Shown here one piece after another: positions 1 to 5,222 of a stretch of 9,104 bases of DNA. Numbering within the stretch: the first letter of the stretch is position 1; each line of letters starts with the position of its first letter. The stretch lies in the NCBI GenBank assembly GCA_910578555.1, contig CAJTPS010000040.1:8193-17296 (forward strand), read 5' to 3'. The stretch is from an uncultured Lachnospiraceae bacterium (GTDB taxonomy: Bacteria; Bacillota; Clostridia; Lachnospirales; Lachnospiraceae). The position numbers were made by a program, and so were the translations under genes. The notes under the pieces were generated by a model, which worked only from the letters and a program-made list of their open reading frames with translations, was not told the DNA's origin and did not search any database.

Positions 1-173
1 TTCGCCCTATCTCGCTGCAATCTGACAAATCCGTCTGCAAGCAGCCGCTTTGTCATCGGCAGCCGCTTCTTCGCGCTGCACGCTCGCCTCCGCTTCGCTG
101 CGGCTCCCTCACGGGCTTCGCCCTATCTCGCTGCAATCTGACAAATCCGTCTGCAAGCAGCCGCTTTGTCATC
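1..173. repeat. 116-bp-period direct repeat with internal hairpin
   Basis: The 57 bases at 1-57 recur identically at 117-173, giving a period of 116 bp; the first copy touches the window edge, so the array may extend left. Each copy carries inverted arms TGACAAA (23-29) and TTTGTCA (49-55), with an inner CTGC (35-38) and GCAG (41-44). The 58-116 spacer is GC-rich and low in complexity, with several short CGCTTCGC/GCTGCGG-like pieces. The block lies just past the tadA stop codon, in tadA's downstream region. It shows no convincing protein frame and no T-tract, so it looks like an intergenic repeat family rather than a plain terminator. Confidence 0.8.
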
Positions 174-220
174 TTACAGCGCGGCAGCGCTCATTGCCTA
201 CGTGAACATTATAACTTATT

Positions 221-784
221 TCAGTTGTCTTCACAACTGGTTATTCCTTGGCTTTGCTGGTCTGGTTCTGTGTCCCCTAGCCTGTCCGGCTCTGTCTGAT
301 ACTGTCTGGAATGTTCTTTTTCCTGCTTGTTGCGAATGCGAAGTTCTTTGAAGAAAGTGGTCAGCATATCAGTGCACTCTTCCGCCAGTACGCCCCGGCG
401 CACCTGCACCTGATGATTGAACTGCGGCATCTCCAGTATGTTCAGGATCGAACCACCGCAGCCGGCCTTAGGGTTCATGCTTCCCATGACGACCTCTGTG
501 ATCCGTGCCTGCACGATGGCGCCCGCGCACATCTGGCATGGTTCCAGTGTCACATACAGGGTACACTCCTCCAACCGCCAGTCGTGCAGCTTCTTACTCG
601 CCTTATTGATCGCCGTGATCTCGGCATGAGCAAGTGTGTTCTTATCAGTGTTACGCCTGTTATATCCTCTGCCAATAATCTTATCCTGATAGACGATCAC
701 GCAGCCGATCGGAACCTCCCCTAATTCATATGCCTTTCTTGCCTGTTTCAGTGCTTCCTTCATATATTTTTCATCTCGTGTCAT
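221..784 (-). CDS. tadA: tRNA-specific adenosine deaminase TadA
   Basis: TadA converts the wobble adenosine (A34) of tRNA-Arg(ACG) to inosine in the cytoplasm, letting one tRNA read CGU, CGC and CGA. The 187-aa product has the cytidine/deoxycytidylate deaminase fold signature: the HAE motif at residues 53-55 (His zinc ligand, Glu proton shuttle) and PCQMC at 82-86 (the two Cys zinc ligands). The family is usually about 150-160 aa. Residues from about 150 onward form an extra polar Gln/Glu/Asp-rich tail that is probably disordered. The ATG at 784 is preceded by a GAGGG-like ribosome binding site. The gene is divergent from tRNA-Ser, and a hairpin lies in its leader region. Confidence 0.95.
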   Translation of the reverse strand: MTRDEKYMKEALKQARKAYELGEVPIGCVIVYQDKIIGRGYNRRNTDKNTLAHAEITAINKASKKLHDWRLEECTLYVTLEPCQMCAGAIVQARITEVVMGSMNPKAGCGGSILNILEMPQFNHQVQVRRGVLAEECTDMLTTFFKELRIRNKQEKEHSRQYQTEPDRLGDTEPDQQSQGITSCEDN

Positions 785-813
785 GCTTCATACCCTCATA
801 GTTTTATCTTTCC

Positions 814-844
814 GTAACAGTGAAGCCGAAGGCTGAACTGTTAC
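814..844. repeat. Hairpin (inverted repeat) upstream of tadA
   Basis: Arms GTAACAGT (814-821) and ACTGTTAC (837-844) enclose a second stem AGCC (824-827) with GGCT (831-834) around a GAA loop. Neither strand has a long T-tract after it, so it is a poor intrinsic terminator. It lies 30 bases upstream of the tadA start codon and would fall in the tadA leader RNA if transcription starts further upstream. It shares the 10-mer GAAGCCGAAG with the terminator of the neighbouring tRNA gene. It could be a dispersed hairpin repeat or a leader structure. Confidence 0.6.
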
Positions 845-873
845 GTCTTTCCTGTCAAACTGTAAAAAAACTA

Positions 874-902
874 TAGACAATCCTCGCAATTCCACTTATA
901 AT
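874..902 (+). promoter_or_regulatory. Sigma-A promoter of tRNA-Ser
   Basis: A -35 box TAGACA (874-879) and a perfect -10 box TATAAT (897-902) are separated by 17 bp. The -10 ends 11 bases before the first base of the tRNA, the expected layout for a stable RNA gene with a very short leader. Confidence 0.85.
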
Positions 903-913
903 CATATGCGTAC

Positions 914-999
914 GGAGTTGTATCGAAGTGGTCATAACGGGGCGCACTCGAAATGCGTTAGCCCTCCGGGGCACGAGGGTTCGAATCCCTCCAACTCCG
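914..999 (+). tRNA. tRNA-Ser (anticodon CGA)
   Basis: The acceptor stem GGAGTTG (914-920) pairs with CAACTCC (992-998), followed by discriminator G999 as expected for serine. The anticodon stem is 942-946 with 954-958; the loop CTCGAAA puts anticodon CGA at 949-951, which reads UCG. A long variable arm, typical of tRNA-Ser, forms from GCCC (961-964) and GGGC (969-972). The T arm pairs 975-979 with 987-991 around TTCGAAT. The CCA end is not encoded and must be added after transcription. Confidence 0.95.
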
Positions 1000-1004
1000 C
1001 TTAG

Positions 1005-1030
1005 AAGCCGAAGCATATGCTTCGGCTTTT
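1005..1030 (+). terminator. Rho-independent terminator of tRNA-Ser
   Basis: A perfect 12-bp inverted repeat, arms AAGCCGAAGCAT and ATGCTTCGGCTT (1005-1028), is followed by T-rich sequence (TTTT, then ACTTTTTC). It starts 6 bases after the tRNA. The structure is symmetric but the T-tract favours plus-strand termination. Confidence 0.85.
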
Positions 1031-1221
1031 ACTTTTTCGTTTTTTGATTGTAGCACACTTGCAATAAAATGAAAATTGCATTTATATTGAAACACAGGAA
1101 AATTCTACGAAAGACCAGAGAAAAACCGTTTGAAAGGCTTTATTATCATTCAGCAAAGTCCCGATGTTCCAAGGGGCCATATGCATCTACTCCGCAGACA
1201 AGGTAAATGCCTTCTTGCCAA

Positions 1222-1317
1222 TGACTTTTTTTCAAATGCCAGAAGGAATTGAAATATCTTTTTGAAGACTATACTGACGAAGAGATGGCGATGCTAACGA
1301 TGATTTCCTCGCGCAAG
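1222..1317 (+). pseudogene. Possible 3' remnant of a small regulator (MarR-like tail)
   Basis: This belongs to the 287-base interval (1031-1317) that holds no intact gene. One plus-strand frame reads, after a stop, as an amphipathic acidic helix: KELKYLFEDYTDEEMAML from about 1240. That resembles the C-terminal helix of MarR-family regulators. No start codon, ribosome binding site or DNA-binding domain accompanies it, and the frame runs on into the convergent zinc-ribbon gene. The rest of the interval (1031-1220) shows no coherent frame. The assignment is a weak pattern match only. Confidence 0.25.
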
Positions 1318-1791
1318 TTAAAATTCCCTGAACTTATCCGGAACCGTGTAGCCAAATGAGACAAGTTTGTCTATATAGTTTTTGTCCTGCAATCTTCTTC
1401 TGGATTCCGCCATATACTTTGCATTCTGTTTATCTTCATAGCCTGTTACAATACGCAGAAATACAACTGCACAGCCGGCCGTGCCAACTATGCCCACCAC
1501 AATGCAGCCAACCAGTCTGGTCGGATAATGTCCTTGTGTGGCTATCATATTTCTGAGCCATAATGTGCAGATAATTGTAAACAGCAGAAATCCGATCGTT
1601 GCACCCAGATACAGCTTCGCGCTCTTTACGCCTGTCGTAAACCCGTCAATTGCAACTTCTCTCCATCTCTTATCCAGAAACTCTTGCTTGCACTGCGGGC
1701 AAGTTCTGATCGGGCTGCCATATACCCACGCATTACACTTTTCTCGCACCATACCCCCGCAATGTGGGCAGGTTCCCTGTACAAAACCCAT
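1318..1791 (-). CDS. Zinc-ribbon two-helix membrane protein (hypothetical)
   Basis: The 157-aa product begins with a zinc ribbon: CPHC at residues 8-11 and CPQC at 31-34. Two strongly hydrophobic segments follow, about 60-80 and 93-115, then a charged C-terminal tail rich in Lys, Arg and Asp. The likely topology is two membrane passes with the zinc ribbon and the tail on the same side, probably cytoplasmic. The start ATG lies one base after the stop codon of the upstream PD-(D/E)xK gene. Its GAGGAG ribosome binding site sits inside the end of that gene, so translation is probably coupled. I do not recognise a named family, and the function is unknown. Confidence 0.75.
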   Translation of the reverse strand: MGFVQGTCPHCGGMVREKCNAWVYGSPIRTCPQCKQEFLDKRWREVAIDGFTTGVKSAKLYLGATIGFLLFTIICTLWLRNMIATQGHYPTRLVGCIVVGIVGTAGCAVVFLRIVTGYEDKQNAKYMAESRRRLQDKNYIDKLVSFGYTVPDKFREF

Positions 1792-1792
1792 A

Positions 1793-2659
1793 TCAGTATC
1801 TCCTCAGATATCCTTCCGCCTCTTCTTCTGAAAGGGCATACCTGTTCATAATCGCCTTCTTTATTTCCGGCTCTCCATGGCCAAATTCCTTCAGTGTATC
1901 TACAGTTCCTTGTATTCCTTTCTTTATTCCTTCTTTTATTCCTTCTTTTTCCCTGAGCAGCAGCTGCGGCTCCATAATCTCCATCAACGCCTGACACATA
2001 CTACCATCTCCTATCAATTCTTCGACAACCTTTTTATTTGCTCCTATGCTTACTTCCAGAACAGAATCCGCGAACTCCTTGTCAGCCTTTTCCGACAGTC
2101 TCTCGACCTGTTCCAGCAGTTTCACCATACCCTGTTTCTGCATCCTGCCCGTCAATGCCCCAAGCCAGATATGCGATATCTCATCCAGTTCCCCTGTGAC
2201 GACGATCTGGGTCGGAAACAGAACCTTATCTTCAATATAATATATTCCAGAGTAGGGACTTGATACGCGATAACCATGCTCCCTGAAATATCGGAACAGC
2301 CCTTCCGGCTTAGCCTCCCTGACGAGGGAAACTGTCACATCGTCCGCCCTGACTGCATCCGTTGTTTCCCCGTAAGCCTTATACAGACTGGCATATGCTC
2401 CCGTTTTATAAAAATCATCTATATCCAAAGCATCCTCCGGGGATTTATACTCCATAATATTATGCCCCCTGAAAAGACTTCCTATCTCATTATCTATCCT
2501 GACGGTAGCCTCTTTCTTAATCACCAGCAGGTCTATTTCCAGCGGCTTGGTGTTCAGATTATATTCTTTTTCAAATATAAGGCTTTCTCTGTCTTTTGCA
2601 AATTCCAGATTCATGGCGGCCACAAACCCCGGATGCCACTGTATTTTCGTATCCTTCAT
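1793..2659 (-). CDS. PD-(D/E)xK nuclease-fold protein, Rpn/transposase-like
   Basis: The 288-aa product has a PD-(D/E)xK-like core: Glu41-Ile-Asp43 on one strand, then Glu70-Tyr-Lys72 (ExK) in NIMEYKSPED, a pattern seen in the Rpn recombination-promoting nuclease/putative transposase group. The C-terminus has a Gly-Ile-Lys repeat (about 240-251) and an LSEEEAEGYL helix, also typical of these proteins. Related proteins are common and multicopy in Lachnospiraceae, and I recall some carrying a misleading dehydrogenase name. The start MKDTK at 2659 is chosen because AAGGAG lies just upstream. The frame stays open to 2968, but that stretch belongs to a broken lipoprotein gene. Whether it cuts DNA is not shown. 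Confidence 0.8.
   Translation of the reverse strand: MKDTKIQWHPGFVAAMNLEFAKDRESLIFEKEYNLNTKPLEIDLLVIKKEATVRIDNEIGSLFRGHNIMEYKSPEDALDIDDFYKTGAYASLYKAYGETTDAVRADDVTVSLVREAKPEGLFRYFREHGYRVSSPYSGIYYIEDKVLFPTQIVVTGELDEISHIWLGALTGRMQKQGMVKLLEQVERLSEKADKEFADSVLEVSIGANKKVVEELIGDGSMCQALMEIMEPQLLLREKEGIKEGIKKGIQGTVDTLKEFGHGEPEIKKAIMNRYALSEEEAEGYLRRY
1905..1950. repeat. Short in-gene tandem repeat (Gly-Ile-Lys codons)
   Basis: Near-identical 12-base units of the type TTCCTTCTTTTA recur about three times on the plus strand. They encode the repeated Gly-Ile-Lys-(Glu/Lys) tract at residues 240-251 of the PD-(D/E)xK protein. Such repeats are prone to copy-number slippage, which would lengthen or shorten the helical tail without breaking the frame. 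Confidence 0.6.
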
Positions 2660-2705
2660 ATAGTCTCCTTCGTATATAAGAATTATAACATATATCATCA
2701 GGTCA

Positions 2706-2929
2706 TTACAACCCGCACCATACAGCCTGCCGCGTATATGACATATCCTCCATAGCTCGTTCATATTCCGCCAAAAGTTCATAATAAGCGCGCTGATTTT
2801 CTTCCGGCCCCACGGCTCAATATCAATGCCGTTGTCACTGCTCTGGCTCCTGGCATTTGATACACTACAGCCTGATAATACCAGCAGGCCGGAAAGTATA
2901 AGTATGTTATGTTGTCTCTTATTTTTCAT
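2706..2929 (-). pseudogene. Frameshifted small lipoprotein
   Basis: The 5' part starts with MKNKRQHNIL, a hydrophobic stretch and a lipobox LVLSGC with Cys21, i.e. a lipoprotein signal peptide. After DNGIDIEPWG (around 2808-2812) the frame turns improbable, while the next frame reads as a plausible helix: ENQRAYYELLAEYERAMEDM, ending at a TAA at 2706-2708. Adding one G in the GGGG run after CCGT would join the halves into a protein of about 75 residues. The gene therefore looks inactivated by a one-base deletion. Without the shift, its reading frame runs straight into the PD-(D/E)xK gene and would give a spurious 391-aa fusion. The family is not recognised. Confidence 0.6.
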
Positions 2930-2971
2930 TGGTTGTTCCATCTCTATCGATTGCGCATATCCATACACCGA

Positions 2972-3175
2972 TTATGTGTTTTCAGTAAATTCCAATGCGG
3001 CATACATCTTATTCCATATGTCAACCCAAAATATGATGTCTCGAGCGCCATCGCTGCAGTCAGCACATACAATATATCCGTTCCGCCCTATATATGTATC
3101 GTTACCGTTGACTTTCCAACGACTCTTTCCATCTCCATCTGTACCGGAAGATGTCCAGAGAAAAATCGTTTTATA
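2972..3175 (-). pseudogene. Unrecognised Trp-rich coding remnant, no start codon
   Basis: A minus-strand frame of 67 codons is bounded by in-frame stops at 3176-3178 and 2972-2974 and contains no start codon near its beginning. Its content looks like a real globular protein end: TIFLWTSSGTDGDGKSRWK, then GRNGYIVCADC and DIIFWVDIWNKMYAALEF, with regular Trp, aromatic and Gly spacing. It is most likely the 3' part of a gene whose 5' part has been lost or frameshifted. I cannot assign a family. A CADC motif and a WNKMY helix are its most distinctive parts. Confidence 0.45.
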
Positions 3176-3257
3176 TTAGCTCATTGCTTACCATGTTTGC
3201 AATGCGATCTTCCTCATCATCACTTATATTATAAAATAATCCCGCATCAATCCCGTA
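3171..3257 (-). pseudogene. Short acidic coding remnant
   Basis: Just upstream of, and slightly overlapping, the Trp-rich remnant, another minus-strand frame reads YGIDAGLFYNISDDEEDRI and then NMVSNELI before a TAA at 3171-3173. It is preceded by an in-frame TGA (3258-3260) and has no start codon. It may be the tail of another lost gene, or part of the same gene as the next remnant shifted by one base. Function is unknown. Confidence 0.3.
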
Positions 3258-3274
3258 TCATTTTTGCAACGTTT

Positions 3275-3303
3275 TTGCATCATCTGGTGAACCCCGAATA
3301 AAT
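3275..3303 (+). promoter_or_regulatory. Candidate promoter of the DUF3892 gene
   Basis: A -35-like TTGCAT (3275-3280) and a -10-like ATAAAT (3298-3303) with 17-bp spacing precede the plus-strand DUF3892 gene by about 70 bases. The match is partial, and AT-rich DNA yields such boxes by chance. It is the best candidate I see for this isolated plus-strand gene. Confidence 0.3.
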
Positions 3304-3375
3304 TTTTGCCCTTTGGCACAAACTATCATCAGGAAGCACAGCGTTCCAAAGCATTTATTTAAGGAGGATTATATT

Positions 3376-3678
3376 ATGAAAGAGATCGATAAAGATACGC
3401 TTGGCGAAGCTCTCGCCAGAAACGCATTAGATAATATTCCTACACCGAAAAGTGACGCAAAGGAGATCGTTGGTCTGGTAAAAAGCAGCGGCCGCGTTAC
3501 CGGATATCAGTTGTCCGATGGTTCTACTGTCTCTAAGCAAGATGGCGTTGCCCTCGCAAAAGAAGGGGAAATAAGAGGCGTCGGTATCGCTCACAGAAAG
3601 GATACAGAATATTTGAAATCCCTGCCTGACGATTCCGAGAACAACAATCTGGGAAATCTTCCATCGGTTTCAGGTTAA
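3376..3678 (+). CDS. DUF3892 domain protein
   Basis: The 100-aa product matches the DUF3892 pattern across residues about 30-97. It has an Ile-Val-Gly-Leu-Val-Lys strand with SSGRVTGYQLSDG, a helix SKQDGVALAKEGEIRGVG, then DTEYLKSLPD and the ending NNNLGNLP, the family's usual Asn-Asn-Leu...Leu-Pro close. The start at 3376 is set by a strong AAGGAGG ribosome binding site 8 bases upstream; an earlier in-frame ATG at 3313 lacks one. The molecular role of the family is unknown. It is a small soluble protein often encoded singly in accessory DNA of Firmicutes. It is the only protein gene on the plus strand here, and it runs convergently into the fic remnant. Confidence 0.85.
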   Translation: MKEIDKDTLGEALARNALDNIPTPKSDAKEIVGLVKSSGRVTGYQLSDGSTVSKQDGVALAKEGEIRGVGIAHRKDTEYLKSLPDDSENNNLGNLPSVSG

Positions 3679-3690
3679 GAAATATTATAT

Positions 3691-3850
3691 TTAAAGCAAT
3701 TTGTTTTGGCTCTCTATCTCGTATTTCAGCGCATCTCTGATCACGCCAAGCATGAATCAAAGTTTCTATCGGCATTCATGCGAAAAAAGCTTTCCATTTC
3801 TGTAAGATAAGGGACTGCCACAGTCTGCCGGTTCGCCCGTTACCGTCATG
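3691..3850 (-). pseudogene. Fic-domain remnant with internal deletion
   Basis: Reading from 3850, the frame gives HDGNGRTGRLWQSLILQKWK, the core of the Fic motif HPFxDGNGRxxR; Fic enzymes transfer AMP or related groups to target proteins. The preceding His-Pro-Phe is absent (the frame gives Lys-Ser-Leu), so the 5' half and the catalytic His are lost. A TGA at 3776-3778 replaces the Trp expected in FFAWMPIETLI. After ETLI the reading continues in another frame as FMLGVIRDALKYEIESQN with a stop at 3691-3693, which resembles the usual C-terminal end of Fic proteins. The body between these parts is deleted, with the junction near 3754-3758. The gene cannot make an active enzyme. Confidence 0.75.
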
Positions 3851-4385
3851 TAATGATTTTAACTTTAACCTCTTTTATTATACTTTCTAATTGATTTATT
3901 GCATAAATATTTCCTATTTTTTCTAAAACAGCTAATGCTTCTTGTAGAAGTTCCAGCGCTTTATATGAGTTTCCCATATATCGCTCCAAATCGCCCAATC
4001 CCCACAAGGCATTTGCCTTCGCTTCAATATTTATTCCTTCAGCTCTGTTTTTTACAATATGATATATTTTTTGTACATGTTTCAATATATTTTCTTGTTC
4101 ATCTTTACAAGAAAGCGTAGAGGCATATACGTACTGCATTGAGGTATAATTGATTAGTGAATTTAAATAAAAATCCATATCCTTCATTCTCCAACCAATA
4201 AGAACACACTTTTTTGCAATTTCAATTGCTTCTTTATAATCGCATTTGCAGTATAGTGCTGACGGTAAATAATATAGTGTTTCTTGCATAATTTTAAGCG
4301 GGGCATCTGATTCCATTATTTCTCTGCATTGCTCAATTACATACTGATAATTTTTTAATCTGAACTCTGATTTTATTTTTTGCAT
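3846..4385 (-). pseudogene. TPR-domain C-terminal fragment (probably of a SIR2-TPR protein)
   Basis: The open frame encodes 179 aa of amphipathic helix pairs typical of tetratricopeptide repeats. Examples are ALYCKCDYKEAIEIAKKC (about 43-60) and ALWGLGDLERYMGNSYKALE (about 126-145). No DNA-binding or enzymatic domain is present. The first Met has no good ribosome binding site, and the same frame continues upstream through one TAA (4392-4394) as further helical sequence, so this is probably the tail of a longer protein. The stop TGA lies inside the first codons of the fic remnant, which suggests the natural C-terminus was also cut. It is best explained as the TPR half of the eroded SIR2 gene upstream. 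Confidence 0.6.
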
Positions 4386-4568
4386 ACATAATTAAAGGTT
4401 GTCCCCAAGAATAATAACCTCATCGTATAAACCATACGAAAGAAATATTTCATTACACAAAATATATTTTTCAACTTGTGTTTTATATAATTGAAAAATA
4501 TACTCTTTTACCGTAAACTGTTTTTTTGCTCTCCCTCACACAAGCAAAAAGAAACCTGCTTACTCCAT
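4386..4568 (-). pseudogene. Decayed middle segment joining SIR2 and TPR parts
   Basis: Three minus-strand frames, read in turn, give continuous protein-like sequence. From about 4577 the frame reads LLEWSKQVSFCLCEGEQK. After a run of seven A the next frame reads QFTVKEYIFQLYKTQVEKYI and then LSYGLYDEVIILGDNL, followed by a TAA and the TPR fragment. A one-base change in the T run near 4578-4583 and one in the A run near 4525-4531 would restore the frame. This is the pattern expected of a pseudogene accumulating homopolymer indels. Confidence 0.5.
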
Positions 4569-4907
4569 TCAAGTAAAAAAGGCATTAAACGTCCATTGTA
4601 ATATAAAATCGGAATTTTTTTCGATAGTGCATTGAGCATCACAATTTTTTCTAATTTGATCAACTAATGATTCAAATCTGTAATTCATTTTCCCAAACTG
4701 ATTATATACCCTATCTATTGTTTCATTTGATATTCCACTTTCTTTAAGAACATCACAAACAAATTTATTTACCGTCGGTAAAGAAGTGGGCGCATCTAAT
4801 GATATATCCGCTCCACAAAGAAACAAAATATTATTAGAATTTTCTTCCATGAGTTTTTTAATCTTTGGTACATATTTCCCTCTATTATAATTTAGCTTGT
4901 AGTGCAC
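4569..4907 (-). pseudogene. SIR2-like N-terminal domain fragment
   Basis: The 112-aa frame starts at a GTG without a good ribosome binding site. It contains NILFLCGADISLDAPTSLPT at residues 26-45, matching the NAD-binding loop of SIR2-like proteins, normally Gly-Ala-Gly-Ile-Ser. Here the second Gly is Asp34, a change expected to harm NAD binding. The following helices, FVCDVLKESGI and NYRFESLVDQIRK, fit the start of bacterial SIR2 proteins that deplete NAD during phage infection, usually 500 aa or more. It stops after FNAFFT. The rest of the SIR2 fold, including the expected TTNFD-type segment, is absent, and a TPR tail follows downstream. It is read as an inactivated SIR2-TPR defence gene. 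Confidence 0.65.
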
Positions 4908-4915
4908 ATTTTTAG

Positions 4916-5151
4916 TTAGTTTTCTATCAAAAAATTACAGGATAATACTTTGCTGCATAAGATGTAATTACAAACAAAGTATCCCCCACCAGATAAGAAC
5001 GTAAGGGCGCAAAAAGGACCAAAAACAGAAGGCCCTCTTTTACCATACCCATACCAAAGCATATCACGAAATCGGTTAAAACCGCCTCCCCGATTTCAAG
5101 CATCCTGGCAAGACCATACCGGTAGATTTCCGCTGTAGAATCCTCTATCAC
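4916..5151 (-). pseudogene. agrB: AgrB-like peptide processing protease, frameshifted and truncated
   Basis: AgrB is a membrane cysteine protease that matures the autoinducing peptide from AgrD. From a GTG at 5151 with an AGGG site, the product begins MIEDSTAEIYRYGLARMLEI, followed by GMVKEGLLFLVLFAPLRSYL, matching the AgrB N-terminal helix and first membrane segment. The open frame then ends at 4927 as unlikely sequence. One base added after RSY shifts to GGGYFVCNYILCSK, the expected Gly-Gly...His...Cys region, ending at TAA 4916-4918. In that reading Phe replaces the catalytic His although a Cys is kept. Families are near 190-200 aa; under 80 remain. It follows the kinase gene by about 70 bases. 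Confidence 0.7.
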
Positions 5152-5222
5152 ATTTTCCCTGATCAGCGCTTACGCTAAGCAACGCACAGGCAAATTCCTA
5201 AAGCATTACCCTGTATGTAAAA

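Noticed and set aside
311..724. Plus-strand open frame opposite tadA
   Set aside because: It is antisense to a gene with clear catalytic motifs and has no ribosome binding site; a shadow frame.
1626..1997. Minus-strand frame of 123 aa overlapping the zinc-ribbon and PD-(D/E)xK genes
   Set aside because: Low-complexity Arg/Lys product in a different frame from two better supported genes.
2276..2755. 159-aa plus-strand open frame
   Set aside because: Lies antisense to the PD-(D/E)xK gene and has no coherent domain or ribosome binding site.
3260..3282. Two TTTTTGCA units resembling a CRISPR-like or operator repeat
   Set aside because: Only two short copies in AT-rich DNA with no further array.
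5152..5222. Possible agrD between the kinase and agrB
   Set aside because: No frame gives a start, an amphipathic leader and the usual Cys-containing core; stops occur in all frames.
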